Origin: Symsagittifera roscoffensis
Taxonomy: Eukaryota; Xenacoelomorpha; Acoela; Convolutidae
DNA length: 64,000 nt
NCBI RefSeq assembly: GCF_963678635.1
Contig: NC_087070.1
Span: 62,001 to 126,000, forward strand
Reading direction: 5' to 3'
The translations under genes were made by a program, and so were the position numbers. The notes beneath the pieces were generated by a model. The model was given only the letters and a program-made list of their open reading frames with translations, was not told the DNA's origin and made no database searches. Of the stretch, positions 52,115 through 61,575 are shown one piece after another (position 1 is the stretch's first letter; each line of letters begins with the position of its first letter).

Positions 52115-53892
52115 GATTGACTACTAAGATTCCCAGGCTGAGTAAGGGCAGCACGCGAAAATTTAAAACTAGGCGTAGCCAGTCCTCGTTTAGCAGCGCC
52201 TCCGACGTGTTTGCCGAAAATGAATCGACTAAAGGTCAACCTGATCTTTCAGTGAGCGAAATGAGATTGAGGAGCGAGAAAAACCTCGATGGCGATCAAA
52301 GGCGGAGCGCCGAAACCGGAACCGCGAGCGAAACGCTTGTGGACCCCTTTGACGAGGAAGAACAGACGCTCATTCGACCCGACTTTGAGCCGGGCGATGA
52401 CCTCGAGCGGGAGGAAGTCGAGAGGACGGAGGAGACCTCGGAGCGTTCCGAGGTCGAGCCGCGAGAGGAAGTCTTATTCAAGGGAATGTCCAAATCGGAG
52501 ACCAAGAGTCACAGGTGGAGGGGAGAATACTCACATTCGGCTAGTACCCACTCATCTCTGGCCAAGCAGAGCAACAATGCGATGATGTCGAGTATAAGCC
52601 CGAGTGAAGAACAACCGGGTTCGAAGGCCAAGAAGAGTTGGAAGTCTTTGTACGACGAGCGCATGGCGTCACTACCAACTGTAGGTTTAACTTCCAGTTG
52701 TGACTACCCGGAGACATCCCATCCGGATGTGAACTTCACACCGTGCCCAAGGAACGATAAGAGCAGGAAGGCGTCGTCAGCCTCGCCGAACAGGCGCATG
52801 TCAGATGGGATAACGATGGGAGAGTCATCAACCTTCGACAGATTAATGACGTCCATGAGCAAGCAAAAAGGCGGTGCGTCATCAAGCACCAGGCTGCAGC
52901 CGCTGTTGACCTCATCTTCTCTGGGACTAACCCCGTCATTTGGGGCCACTGGCGACATAAGTGACATGTTCGCTGGCGTAATGAATGGTCTGGATGAACT
53001 GAGACGGGACATGACTAAAAGAATAGATCAGGTTGATGAGAGAGCTCACAAGGGTCAAGAGAATCTAAGAGATGAACTAACGCACGTGAAGTCGCAGGCG
53101 AGGGTTGATCAAGCTCAGTTGATTCGCAACACCGATCAATGCCTGGCGGAGAGCCTGGCACAGGCAAGCAAGGAGCCACACGAAAGAGAGACTAGGATGA
53201 CCAGGGAGATCGAACGATTGTTGAACGATCATGATAGTACCTATGCCCACACGATGACTAGCCTGGAGAAGAGGTTAGATGCAAAGTCTGACTTAATGAT
53301 GCGGAAGCTTGACGCGATCCTGAATGGGAGTAGTTGGCAGGAACATTCCAACCCAAGGGAGCGCTCACGCCATGCGAATGATGGAGATGGTACGGGCAGC
53401 AATGCCAGAGCCCAGCAAGGCTCGAGAACGAACTACGAACCAAGAAACAAGGAGCGGCCGAGGGCAGCCCCGCAGAGGCCTGGCTGGACGAATCCAGTCC
53501 CGCCGGAGGCAGATGCCACCCCGGAGACAAGGTTGCCAACCGTGCCACAATTCAGTTCAGTACCAGATCTGACTACAGTCTCACAGGACACAACGATGTA
53601 TGCCTCGATGTTTGAGCCTCTGAACAGATCTCTCGAAACATTCATCACCAAGCTCTCGAAGTCAACCGAGAGAGGAGAGAGGTCAAGAAGGACACTGAAA
53701 AAGCCGAAGTCATATAAAGACGAGTCAGACGGCTGCATTGATACTCGGATAGAGGTGATGAAGTTACACTTTGAGGAAGAGAATCTCTCCAAGAAACAAG
53801 AGTGCAGCGCGCTGACGAGCAACCTGGAGGGTACTGCATTAAGTTGTGTATGGCGAAAAGAGCCAATGAGAGAGACAGCGCTCGCAAGATAA
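52093..53892 (+). CDS. gag: Gag, N-terminal part (frameshifted copy)
   Basis: Structural protein of the retroelement, N-terminal portion (599 codons as read). The first 280 residues are polar, rich in Ser, Arg and Glu, and look disordered. Residues about 290-412 form a long heptad-rich coiled coil (DELRRDMTKRIDQVDER and on), likely for multimerisation. A Pro/Arg-rich linker and the beginning of a capsid-like helical region (from about 500) follow. The last residues after about 53850 are out of frame: the sequence compatible with Gag continues in the frame of the next entry, requiring one missing base near GTGTATGG. The start is the first ATG in this frame. Assignment rests on position before NC, protease and RT, since this region of Gag is poorly conserved. 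Confidence 0.8.
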   Translation: MQRRDSLGLTTKIPRLSKGSTRKFKTRRSQSSFSSASDVFAENESTKGQPDLSVSEMRLRSEKNLDGDQRRSAETGTASETLVDPFDEEEQTLIRPDFEPGDDLEREEVERTEETSERSEVEPREEVLFKGMSKSETKSHRWRGEYSHSASTHSSLAKQSNNAMMSSISPSEEQPGSKAKKSWKSLYDERMASLPTVGLTSSCDYPETSHPDVNFTPCPRNDKSRKASSASPNRRMSDGITMGESSTFDRLMTSMSKQKGGASSSTRLQPLLTSSSLGLTPSFGATGDISDMFAGVMNGLDELRRDMTKRIDQVDERAHKGQENLRDELTHVKSQARVDQAQLIRNTDQCLAESLAQASKEPHERETRMTREIERLLNDHDSTYAHTMTSLEKRLDAKSDLMMRKLDAILNGSSWQEHSNPRERSRHANDGDGTGSNARAQQGSRTNYEPRNKERPRAAPQRPGWTNPVPPEADATPETRLPTVPQFSSVPDLTTVSQDTTMYASMFEPLNRSLETFITKLSKSTERGERSRRTLKKPKSYKDESDGCIDTRIEVMKLHFEEENLSKKQECSALTSNLEGTALSCVWRKEPMRETALAR

Positions 53893-55178
53893 ACGACATC
53901 CTGCTGAATTGTTTCGGCTCTGGAGTACAAGGGCACCAGGCTATGGTGAAGTTCCAAAAGAGGCGTCAAAGAGATGACAAATCCATAGATAAATTCTTGG
54001 ACGACCTTGAATTGCTTAGGAGGAGAAGCAACCCGGATGAGAGAATATCCGAGCGAAACTTGGCGATTGCTTCGAAGTTCATGGACGGAGTAAGGAGTGA
54101 GGAGTTGAAGACGATGTTGGCCACTCACTTCACCCTGTCGCTTGACCAGGTAGCCACGACTGACGACTTGCGTATGAAGTCACGCGAGTATTTACTCATA
54201 AAAGCGAGGGCGCAAAATCGTTACAGCAATTATGGCAACTATAGCGGGACAAACACTGGTGCGAATTCCAGTTGGTACAAACCTCGCGATGACATGGATA
54301 AGAGGAGGTCGTGTGCGAATTGTGGTTCGATGGACCATCACGTTTCCGCGTGTTCTGCATACAAACAGAACATGAAGGCCATAGGCTACTTTCTCGAGGA
54401 CGCCGACGCGACCGACGAGGATCATGAAGAGTACGTCAGAGGGCTCATCATGAAATATGGTCCGAGGTTTTTCTTCTGTAATTTGGAGGGACACTTCAAG
54501 TCGGATTGTACTCAATTTTGGGATGCAGTAGCGGACGCGAAACATCCCCGCCACGAAGAGGCGCTTTCGGGTGTCAAGGCCAGTCGAGCACGTCTGATGA
54601 ACGAGGCTGAACCTCGGAGAAAGGAGACGACACCGAGCACCTTCACGACCAAAAAGGTTAAGACATGGCCTGATGAGGTGGTAGCCTCGAACCTCGAAGC
54701 AGAGCCGTCTAGCCCACTCAAGGTGGATTACGGCCTGGCGGCAAGGACAGCGCTGCAGAATGTCAAACAGGACCTAGCCGCGAAAGAAGTGGAGCAATGG
54801 GTAAGGTCGGAGCTGGAGAGCACAGATCTTCGGGAAAGTTTTAATGTTCTGGGTAAAACGACAAAAGTAGAAGACAAAGAGGAACCCAGGAAACAGGGAC
54901 TAAAACTGAACGTTATATCTGGTAAGACTTTCGGCATGACGAAGGAGGGGACCAAAATAATGTCCATCATCTCAGTCGCAGGGCACCAGGTGGTCAAGAA
55001 CTTGAGTGAACCATCCGAGATTACACTAGTCCACCTGGACATCTATGCCGACTACCTGAAGGAGAAAGATCCCAAACTGGACTCCAGGGCAGTGCGAGCG
55101 CTGCTCACAACGGGAGGTCCGAGGCTGATGAAAGTGGCCGGACATTATATCGATTCCATGGCCCTTACCCGATCCTGA
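53802..55178 (+). CDS. gag: Gag, capsid C-terminal and nucleocapsid part with linker to protease
   Basis: Continues Gag one frame back; the real reading enters near 53852, so the displayed start is not a true initiation site. Residues about 28-115 are a retrotransposon capsid-like helical segment (FLDDLELLRRR, ATHFTLS). A zinc knuckle CX2CX4HX4C runs from C171 to C184 and should bind the RNA genome. A second knuckle near C226-H231-C236 lacks its first cysteine: F223 stands there, one base from Cys. A charged linker of about 200 residues leads to the protease. The frame is lost again near 55157 and ends at TGA 55176-55178, overlapping the next ATG as TGATG. That overlap looks accidental, because protease-type sequence in the next frame already begins upstream of the ATG. 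Confidence 0.82.
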   Translation: MQRADEQPGGYCIKLCMAKRANERDSARKINDILLNCFGSGVQGHQAMVKFQKRRQRDDKSIDKFLDDLELLRRRSNPDERISERNLAIASKFMDGVRSEELKTMLATHFTLSLDQVATTDDLRMKSREYLLIKARAQNRYSNYGNYSGTNTGANSSWYKPRDDMDKRRSCANCGSMDHHVSACSAYKQNMKAIGYFLEDADATDEDHEEYVRGLIMKYGPRFFFCNLEGHFKSDCTQFWDAVADAKHPRHEEALSGVKASRARLMNEAEPRRKETTPSTFTTKKVKTWPDEVVASNLEAEPSSPLKVDYGLAARTALQNVKQDLAAKEVEQWVRSELESTDLRESFNVLGKTTKVEDKEEPRKQGLKLNVISGKTFGMTKEGTKIMSIISVAGHQVVKNLSEPSEITLVHLDIYADYLKEKDPKLDSRAVRALLTTGGPRLMKVAGHYIDSMALTRS

Positions 55179-55774
55179 TGAATGTGGATGGCATCAACAT
55201 CTACACGAAAGCTCACATAACTGATGCGAACGATCAGATTGGCGGGATATACATTGGTCAAGAGGAGCTGAAGGTTAGACGAATCGGACACAACGCGATG
55301 CTCGAACAAGATGCGGTGCATATAGGTTGCCAGGCCGATCTGGCTGCGCACGTGCTGGACGTGCAAGGCAGGCAACTTTCCGTAAAGGGATTGCTAGACA
55401 CGGGAGCAGTGGTTAGTGTCATGCCAGTCAAAACTTGGACCGACATGGGTTTCGAGAGGTCGGATCTCATACCGACAAACATCAGGTTGGCAGCGGCCAA
55501 TCAGGGAGCGATCTATGTCACTGGACGAACCCCGATCATTTCACTGCAGCTCGGAGGAAGACATCTTTGGATGAGCTTCCTAGTAGTGGAGAATTTGGAC
55601 GAATCTGATCAGTTCATCTTAGGAAGGGATTTCGTTCGCAACTTTGACGTCACGATCGATCTCAATGACGGGTTGATTAGGATCAAGGATCCTGAGAGAA
55701 AGTATGAAAAGAGACCCCTTAATAAGATCTTAATTAATCATGCCAAGGTGCGATTTTTCTGGATCGAAAAGTAA
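55178..55774 (+). CDS. pro: Retropepsin-like aspartic protease
   Basis: Processes the polyprotein. The active-site LLDTGAVVSVM has catalytic D74 with T75-G76, and the flap-distal ILGRD motif sits at 147-151, both diagnostic of retropepsins. As in the family, one chain has a single DTG, so it must act as a dimer. Homologous sequence starts about 7 codons before the displayed ATG, so this is an internal part of Gag-Pol rather than a separate gene. The frame breaks in the T5 run at 55754-55758: one more T would join it to the RT frame without a stop. A -1 slip at A TTT TTC is conceivable but poorly matched to slippery-site rules. Confidence 0.85.
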   Translation: MNVDGINIYTKAHITDANDQIGGIYIGQEELKVRRIGHNAMLEQDAVHIGCQADLAAHVLDVQGRQLSVKGLLDTGAVVSVMPVKTWTDMGFERSDLIPTNIRLAAANQGAIYVTGRTPIISLQLGGRHLWMSFLVVENLDESDQFILGRDFVRNFDVTIDLNDGLIRIKDPERKYEKRPLNKILINHAKVRFFWIEK

Positions 55775-55794
55775 GATTAAAACCAAACCAAGCC

Positions 55795-57606
55795 GTGGTA
55801 GCGACGTTTAGGATGAGGAACTTGAATGAACTCAGCAATGACAGACAGGTGTGTCTGGTACCAAATCAAAACAGTAAAAGCTCGGCTATTTTAGGAAGAA
55901 GCTTCTCACTCACTCAGAGCGGACTGTGTGTGAGTGTGTTATTGAACACAGAAGCAACAACAGTGACAATACAGAGGGGACAGAAACTTGGCTACGCTTT
56001 GCCTCTGAACACAGACTTTCAGAGTGTGGAGAACTTGAAAAAGTTTGATGTAACTAAATGTCCATTACATGCGAACCAAGAATGTATAATGAAAAGAGTG
56101 AATGAATTGAAATCTTCTAGGAAATTGTTTTCAATGAATTCGGAAACAGATGATGGGCTGTCTAGTTGTTCCAACTTTCCTGAGAGGCTGACGGAAGCAG
56201 AGTTAGCAGCGAATAAGCCTGTCCTACCTGAGATAGAACATCTGAAGGGTAAAATATCAGACGAGGAATTAGATTCGCTCAGAGCGGTGCTAAATCGGAA
56301 CGCAGACGTTTTTTCAAAGCATAAGGCCGACATAGGTTGTTGTAATTTTGTAGAGCACGAGATTGAGATAGAAGAGGGCTCGGTACCTCATAGGGAAGGG
56401 GCGAGAAGAATGACCCCAAACAAGTCAGAAGCGTGTAGGAAGGAAATCGAGATGTTAATGGAGTACGACATGATCGAGCCGTCGAAGTCCCCATGGGCTT
56501 GTGGCGTGGTCATGGCGAAAAAGAAAGGGGGACAACTCAGATTTTGTTGTGATTTCCGTTATCTGAACGTAGTGACTATAAAGGACGTATACCCGATTCC
56601 CCGCATCAATGAGAGCCTATCCAAGCTGGGGGACGCGAAGTTCTTCACGACGTTGGATTTGGGCTCTGCGTTCTGGCAAGTGCCACTCATAAAGCAAGAT
56701 CGAGAGAAAACAGGCTTCGCTTGTGAGCTGGGACTGTTCCAGTGGAAGAAGATGCCATTCGGATTGTGCAACGCGACGGCCACATTCCAGCGACTGATGG
56801 CCCAGGCACTCACGAGCGTCACTAAGAAATACGGGAATCTCATCATGTGTTATGTCGATGATGTCGTGATTGCAACACCAACCTTAGAAGACCACATAGA
56901 GAGGTTGGAGGAGGTTTTTTCTTGCATGAAGCAGGCGGGTCTGAAATGTAAGCCCTCTAAGTGTGAAATCCTCAGGGATTCCATAAAGTATCTGGGCCGC
57001 CTGGTTGACAAACATGGAATGAGACCAGATCCCGAAGCGGTTGAAGCGGTGCTGACCTGGAAGGCACCTAAAACAGATACACAGCTGATGAGTTTTCTGG
57101 GATTCGCTAATTATTATCGAGAGTTCATCAAGGGGTATGCTGACAAAATATACCCCATGCAGAGGTTGATGAGAAACAAGGGCAAAAAGTTCACCTGGAC
57201 TGATGAGGCACAAGTTTCATTTGAAAACATCAAACGTGAACTTTGCGAGGCACCGGTCCTCGGCATGCCAACAGAGAAGGGGATGTTCGTGCTGGATACG
57301 GATGCATCAGTGGTTGCGATATCGGGTATACTTCACCAGGAGCATGAGTGGAACGGGAGAACGGTTCTTCGTCCGATAGCCTACGGGAGTAAAGTCCTGA
57401 GTGATACTGAAATCAAGTACGGCGCACCAAAAGCGGAGATGTTTGCGGTGATCACTTTCGTGGAAAAATACAGGGCCTACTTGGGGAGTGCTCCCTTCAA
57501 GTTACGTGTGGATAATCGAGCCCTGGCCTGGCTGAAAACCTATTCGATGGACCAAAGTTATATTGGTCGTTGGATTGTGCGCCTGGATGGGATGGATACC
57601 ACATGA
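55795..57606 (+). CDS. pol: Reverse transcriptase and RNase H (most of the domain)
   Basis: Copies the RNA genome into DNA and degrades the RNA strand. RT fingers/palm lie at about 205-400: D288 in TTLDLGSAFWQ and YVDD with D355-D356 are the three metal-binding aspartates. The palm has the usual Gypsy signatures PFGLCNA and YLGR. RNase H begins near 495, with D503 in LDTDAS, E548 and D573 visible. The frame is open upstream to about 55753 and lacks its own ATG (GTG at 55795), as expected inside a polyprotein. The end at 57606 is artificial: a 5-bp tandem duplication (GATGG at 57586 and 57591) shifts the frame inside RNase H. Confidence 0.95.
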   Translation: MVATFRMRNLNELSNDRQVCLVPNQNSKSSAILGRSFSLTQSGLCVSVLLNTEATTVTIQRGQKLGYALPLNTDFQSVENLKKFDVTKCPLHANQECIMKRVNELKSSRKLFSMNSETDDGLSSCSNFPERLTEAELAANKPVLPEIEHLKGKISDEELDSLRAVLNRNADVFSKHKADIGCCNFVEHEIEIEEGSVPHREGARRMTPNKSEACRKEIEMLMEYDMIEPSKSPWACGVVMAKKKGGQLRFCCDFRYLNVVTIKDVYPIPRINESLSKLGDAKFFTTLDLGSAFWQVPLIKQDREKTGFACELGLFQWKKMPFGLCNATATFQRLMAQALTSVTKKYGNLIMCYVDDVVIATPTLEDHIERLEEVFSCMKQAGLKCKPSKCEILRDSIKYLGRLVDKHGMRPDPEAVEAVLTWKAPKTDTQLMSFLGFANYYREFIKGYADKIYPMQRLMRNKGKKFTWTDEAQVSFENIKRELCEAPVLGMPTEKGMFVLDTDASVVAISGILHQEHEWNGRTVLRPIAYGSKVLSDTEIKYGAPKAEMFAVITFVEKYRAYLGSAPFKLRVDNRALAWLKTYSMDQSYIGRWIVRLDGMDTT

Positions 57607-60600
57607 TCATAGAGCACCGTACCCGTGACAAGCACCAGAACGCAGATAGCCTCAGCAAAAAGACAGAATTTTATGAGCGCCTCGAGGAGAAACAGGTCCG
57701 ATCCAACTTGGTACAGCAAAAACTTACCAGGCTGGGCATAAACAGCATGGCTCTATTGAACAGGACGGTGAACGTGGCGCCGGACGTCATGGGAAAGCTC
57801 CGTGACTTGTTGGACAGGGAAGTGGATAGGCATGATCGTGAATGGATGGAGACCATGCAGCGGTTGACTGTCACCGAGAGAACAGAGAAGAGGCCAGTGT
57901 CCATTCGCAGCCGAGGCGTTGAACGGGATTGCAGGTCGATTGTCAACCAGCTGGTGAGCTCGATGCCGAAGGAGGTCTTGTTGAGAACTTCGTTCACTGA
58001 ATATGGAACACTGAATCAGAACCAAACTACTGAGGAAGTCAGGATCAGGTCGAAATCTAGCTTCACGAGGAGAGTGCATTTCACGGATGCAAAAGAAGAA
58101 TACGAGCCGAGCCCAGATTGTGTGGACGAGACAATGTCCGGGGAGTCTGATACCTTCGAGCCAGTCAAGGACGACTCGTCTGAGGAGTCAGACACCTTTG
58201 AGCCCGTGCAGGACGACTTGTCCGGGGAGAGGTTGACGAGACCACCTAGGGGCAAAATTTTGTCCGGGGAGTCGGGTTTGAAGCGACCAATGGACAGAGT
58301 TTTGTCCGGGGAGTCGAGAAACATCTCAGACAACTTGGAATATGATGTTGGGAAATCAGTCGACTCAAGTGTTGACTCGAGGCCCCGGTCCTGGGACAAC
58401 ACGTCTGAAACAACTTCCAATTCCGATATGTCAGAGATCGCAATCCACTCCTTATTGGTAGACTGGAAGCAGCGTGGGCTGGACCGAGAAACACATCAGT
58501 ATCCAGACAGGGACAGATACACCTCAGATGAAGAGGGCACTGTGGTAGATAATGCCGCAGACGAGCTCGAGCTGATAGCAGTTTCGAAACGCCCAACCAG
58601 ATTGCTGCCACATGGTACGGTCGTCCGCACCAATCTGGAACCATCTGTGCAGGAAGCGACGCCTTTGAAAAAGATATGGTGTGTCAAGTTGATGGACGAT
58701 GCTCATGCTCCGGAGATAATGAGTGGGCAAATGAACGTGGTAAAGACGTATTTGAAAGCCAGGTACAGGCTGTCGGATCTCCTAAGGGCTCAACGAAATG
58801 ATAGAATGACGAGCAGTCTGAAGAGATGGATCGAGAATGGAGCACCTGACAAGGGAGACTTGGAAGAAGACAGCTACAAGATCTTGAAACAATTCTACCT
58901 GAAGCGAAACGACTTGTTGTACCTGAATAAGGACGGAATCGTTGCCTGCAAGCGAAAAGAGGAGGACAAGGTCCTCTACAAATACAATTCAATAGTGTTA
59001 CCACAGTTGTACCAGACCGAATTGCTCTTTCGCTCACATGATCAGATGGGCCATCAAGGCGTGGACAAAGTGTATAACAGGATACAAAAACGATTCGAAT
59101 GGCCGGGATTGAAAAAGGCTTGTGAGAAGTGGATCGCCGCATGCCTGTCATGTCAACATGCGAAGGATCCCAGGAAACTAAGGTTCCCCCTACAGTCAAT
59201 AGAGTCGTCAGGTTTCAACGAAGTGGTGCAAATTGATCATCAGAAAATCTGCATGACAGCAACGGGCTATAATCATGTGCTGGTAATGATCGACCATTTT
59301 ACGAATTATGCGGAAGCAGCACCCTGCATGACAGTATCGGCGGAAGAAACATGTGATCATTTGATAAATGTGTGGATAGCGAGGCATGGCTGCCCCATCA
59401 CGTTCCAATCGGACAATGGCAAAGCATTCGTGGGTGATCTCACGAAGGAGTTGATGAAAAGGTCGCAGGTAGCGCAGGCCCACTCGACCACTTATCACCC
59501 GCAAACGAATGGCCTAGTCGAGAGGCAAAACCGCACACTGGTATCCATGCTGAGAGTCTACTGCTCGCGTTACATGGATGACTGGGCCAAGCACTTGCCG
59601 CAAGTGATGGGTGCTTACAACAGCACGGAGCATTCCACCACGGGAATAAGTCCGCACATGATGTTAACGGGTCATGAAAAAGCGCTCCCGTTGACGTTTT
59701 TCTACCCTGAATATGAGGGGAAGAGGACAGCACCGCAAACGTACGTAAGGGATGTTATTAGAAGACAGCAGGACCTCAATGACTTATGCAGGAGGAATAC
59801 GCAACAGGCACAAATTAGACAAAAAAGGAGGTTTGATAAAAGGACAGCTGATGCGAAAGCCTACTCAGTTGGCGACTACGTCTGGGTGTTCCAGGAAGTG
59901 GTTCCACCAAAAGGAACCAAGAAATTATTAAAGAAATGGCGTGGTCCATTTCAGATAACAGAAGTGCACCAAGGAGGTCGTTTTTATCGATTGAGCACTG
60001 GAAGAGCAGCTCATTATGAAAACATCAAACCACACAATGCCTCGTCAGAGGATTGGTGCATCCCAGCGGACATGCAAGAGGGAGACTATTTGATAGTGGA
60101 TCCTGCTTGTGAAGTGAATGAAAGGGGTACTCGCGACAAAAACGACGGGAATGAGGTGGTGGATGACTGCAACCTACCACTGGATCTCGAGTTGACCGAG
60201 CGAGTAGAGGTGGACGATGAAACTCTACCCTATGCCGAGGAAGACTGGGACTGCCCGGAACAAATCGAAATTGACAAGGGAATACAGCCTGACTTTACTC
60301 TCACTATGGAAACACGCCAAAGCAAGAGAGTAAAAAACCAGAAGAAATACAATCCGTACGGCGAGGACTTCGTTGTAGACAGGATAGTTGTAAGTGATGT
60401 CATAGACTCGCTGGTGGGACTGGACGAAGTGGCGATGCTAGAAGAAATCGACCTGGTGAACGATATGGATCAAGATTGGATCGACGATCGATCAGAACCG
60501 GAAGTGGAGTTCGAACCAGAAGCGGAACAGACTCATGAGCAAGAACTAACAAACTTGCGCGTGCTCGAGTGGCTCCATGATCTGCCGACAGATCCAAAAG

Positions 60601-61385
60601 AGACGATCCTGACGCTTCAGGACGTCGATATAGACGGCGTCAAATACATCAGTCATGACAATACCGAGTCCAACTGGGTCGCCCCAGATGGTCCTCTACG
60701 TGTTCCACAATCCAACCTCGATCTCCTAGACTTTGGGCGATCGACGGGGACGTCGATGGATATTTTTGTCCGGGGAGTGGGGGTAGGACTCACCCACACC
60801 GAAAATCTGATAATAAAAAAATTGAAATCGGCAAGAGAAACCGGAGAACTAGAGACAGAGGGCGAGAATGCTAAAAAACCACCTTTTGGACGAATCTTTG
60901 AATCGTATTTTGATCTACCGAACCATTATTCGAACAATATCGTCATAACGGACAGCGATTTCATACTCACGGAACGCACGTGCGCCATAGCGATAACCGC
61001 GGACGTAAGCTTCAAAACAGCACTAGCGGCTGACTTCAAAAGAGAGTATAAAAATATCGAGTTTTTGTGGAAACAGAGGCCTGCTGTTGGAGGGATGATA
61101 GCGCTGCCCCCTGTCGCATCACAGATACCAGGGAAATATTTGTGTTTCCTGGTTACCAAGGCCACTGATAGGCAACACGTAGATCCAAAGAGCTTGGAAT
61201 TGGCCTTGACTCGACTTAGGGATTTTTTGGTTGAGAGAGGAGTGACCTCTCTCTCGTTGCCAGTATACGATCCTAATAGGGGAAAGCTACATCCGAGAGA
61301 GTTGTATGCACTTATACATGTGATATCTTCAGAGACTGACATAGAAGTTTACTTACACAAAAAATACTATCTGAGCATATGCTAA
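57570..61385 (+). CDS. pol: RNase H tail, long insert, integrase and C-terminal macro-like domain
   Basis: Effective reading begins after the 5-bp duplication (about 57596). The first residues finish RNase H (HQNADSLSK). A polar insert of about 430 residues follows, with SGES/DTFEPV repeats (about 188-252). Integrase then has an HHCC zinc finger (about 489-532), catalytic D556, D615 and E651 with 35 residues between the last two (D,D35E), and a GPY/F-type C-terminal module (KKWRGPF). It inserts the cDNA into host DNA. No chromodomain is seen; instead comes an acidic linker of about 270 residues and a globular region at 1104-1271 resembling a macro domain. The frame stops at TAA 61383-61385. 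This integrase-bearing part is uninterrupted for 1.2 kilocodons. Confidence 0.93.
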   Translation: MDCAPGWDGYHMIIEHRTRDKHQNADSLSKKTEFYERLEEKQVRSNLVQQKLTRLGINSMALLNRTVNVAPDVMGKLRDLLDREVDRHDREWMETMQRLTVTERTEKRPVSIRSRGVERDCRSIVNQLVSSMPKEVLLRTSFTEYGTLNQNQTTEEVRIRSKSSFTRRVHFTDAKEEYEPSPDCVDETMSGESDTFEPVKDDSSEESDTFEPVQDDLSGERLTRPPRGKILSGESGLKRPMDRVLSGESRNISDNLEYDVGKSVDSSVDSRPRSWDNTSETTSNSDMSEIAIHSLLVDWKQRGLDRETHQYPDRDRYTSDEEGTVVDNAADELELIAVSKRPTRLLPHGTVVRTNLEPSVQEATPLKKIWCVKLMDDAHAPEIMSGQMNVVKTYLKARYRLSDLLRAQRNDRMTSSLKRWIENGAPDKGDLEEDSYKILKQFYLKRNDLLYLNKDGIVACKRKEEDKVLYKYNSIVLPQLYQTELLFRSHDQMGHQGVDKVYNRIQKRFEWPGLKKACEKWIAACLSCQHAKDPRKLRFPLQSIESSGFNEVVQIDHQKICMTATGYNHVLVMIDHFTNYAEAAPCMTVSAEETCDHLINVWIARHGCPITFQSDNGKAFVGDLTKELMKRSQVAQAHSTTYHPQTNGLVERQNRTLVSMLRVYCSRYMDDWAKHLPQVMGAYNSTEHSTTGISPHMMLTGHEKALPLTFFYPEYEGKRTAPQTYVRDVIRRQQDLNDLCRRNTQQAQIRQKRRFDKRTADAKAYSVGDYVWVFQEVVPPKGTKKLLKKWRGPFQITEVHQGGRFYRLSTGRAAHYENIKPHNASSEDWCIPADMQEGDYLIVDPACEVNERGTRDKNDGNEVVDDCNLPLDLELTERVEVDDETLPYAEEDWDCPEQIEIDKGIQPDFTLTMETRQSKRVKNQKKYNPYGEDFVVDRIVVSDVIDSLVGLDEVAMLEEIDLVNDMDQDWIDDRSEPEVEFEPEAEQTHEQELTNLRVLEWLHDLPTDPKETILTLQDVDIDGVKYISHDNTESNWVAPDGPLRVPQSNLDLLDFGRSTGTSMDIFVRGVGVGLTHTENLIIKKLKSARETGELETEGENAKKPPFGRIFESYFDLPNHYSNNIVITDSDFILTERTCAIAITADVSFKTALAADFKREYKNIEFLWKQRPAVGGMIALPPVASQIPGKYLCFLVTKATDRQHVDPKSLELALTRLRDFLVERGVTSLSLPVYDPNRGKLHPRELYALIHVISSETDIEVYLHKKYYLSIC
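57586..57595 (+). other. 5-bp tandem duplication breaking pol
   Basis: GATGG occurs twice in direct succession inside RNase H. Removing one copy would restore the downstream RNase H/integrase frame, so this is a small inactivating duplication or an assembly error. Confidence 0.75.
60879..61382 (+). other. Macro-like (ADP-ribose-binding fold) domain at the Pol C-terminus
   Basis: Residues 1104-1271 of the integrase ORF. The pattern is an alternating strand/helix fold: hydrophobic strand (CAIAITAD), helix (FKTALAADFKREY), strand GKYLCFLVTKAT, helix, strand VTSLSLPVYD, helix, and a final strand DIEVYLH. This order and spacing match macro domains, most like the OARD1/TARG1 class, with K1197 at the conserved TK position. 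The Gly-rich phosphate loop is not obvious (KTALA instead) and the catalytic acidic residue is not clearly aligned, so ADP-ribose hydrolysis is doubtful. Fold assignment is by eye. Confidence 0.5.
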
Positions 61386-61575
61386 GAATTGCGCTCGGCG
61401 ATAAGTGGTTTTTATTAAGTTACTCGATAAGAATTAGAGTCAAGTTTTAGATTAGGTTAGGTTTTAGGTACAGTATTAGGGATTATGTTTTTATGTGATA
61501 GTATAGGTGTGTGATGTTTATGTGTTTATGTGTTATGTTATTGTTATGATATGATTTATGTTTTGTGTGATAAAA

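Noticed and set aside
55173-55182. TGATG stop-start overlap as translational coupling
   Set aside because: The protease frame is already meaningful upstream of this ATG, so the overlap is a by-product of the frame break.
55753-55760. Programmed -1 frameshift site (A TTT TTC) between protease and RT
   Set aside because: It does not fit the X XXY YYZ pattern well. A lost T in the run is simpler, as three other breaks exist in the same copy.
59880-60060. Chromodomain after integrase
   Set aside because: The segment is a GPY/F-type module (WRGPF); no aromatic-cage chromodomain pattern follows.
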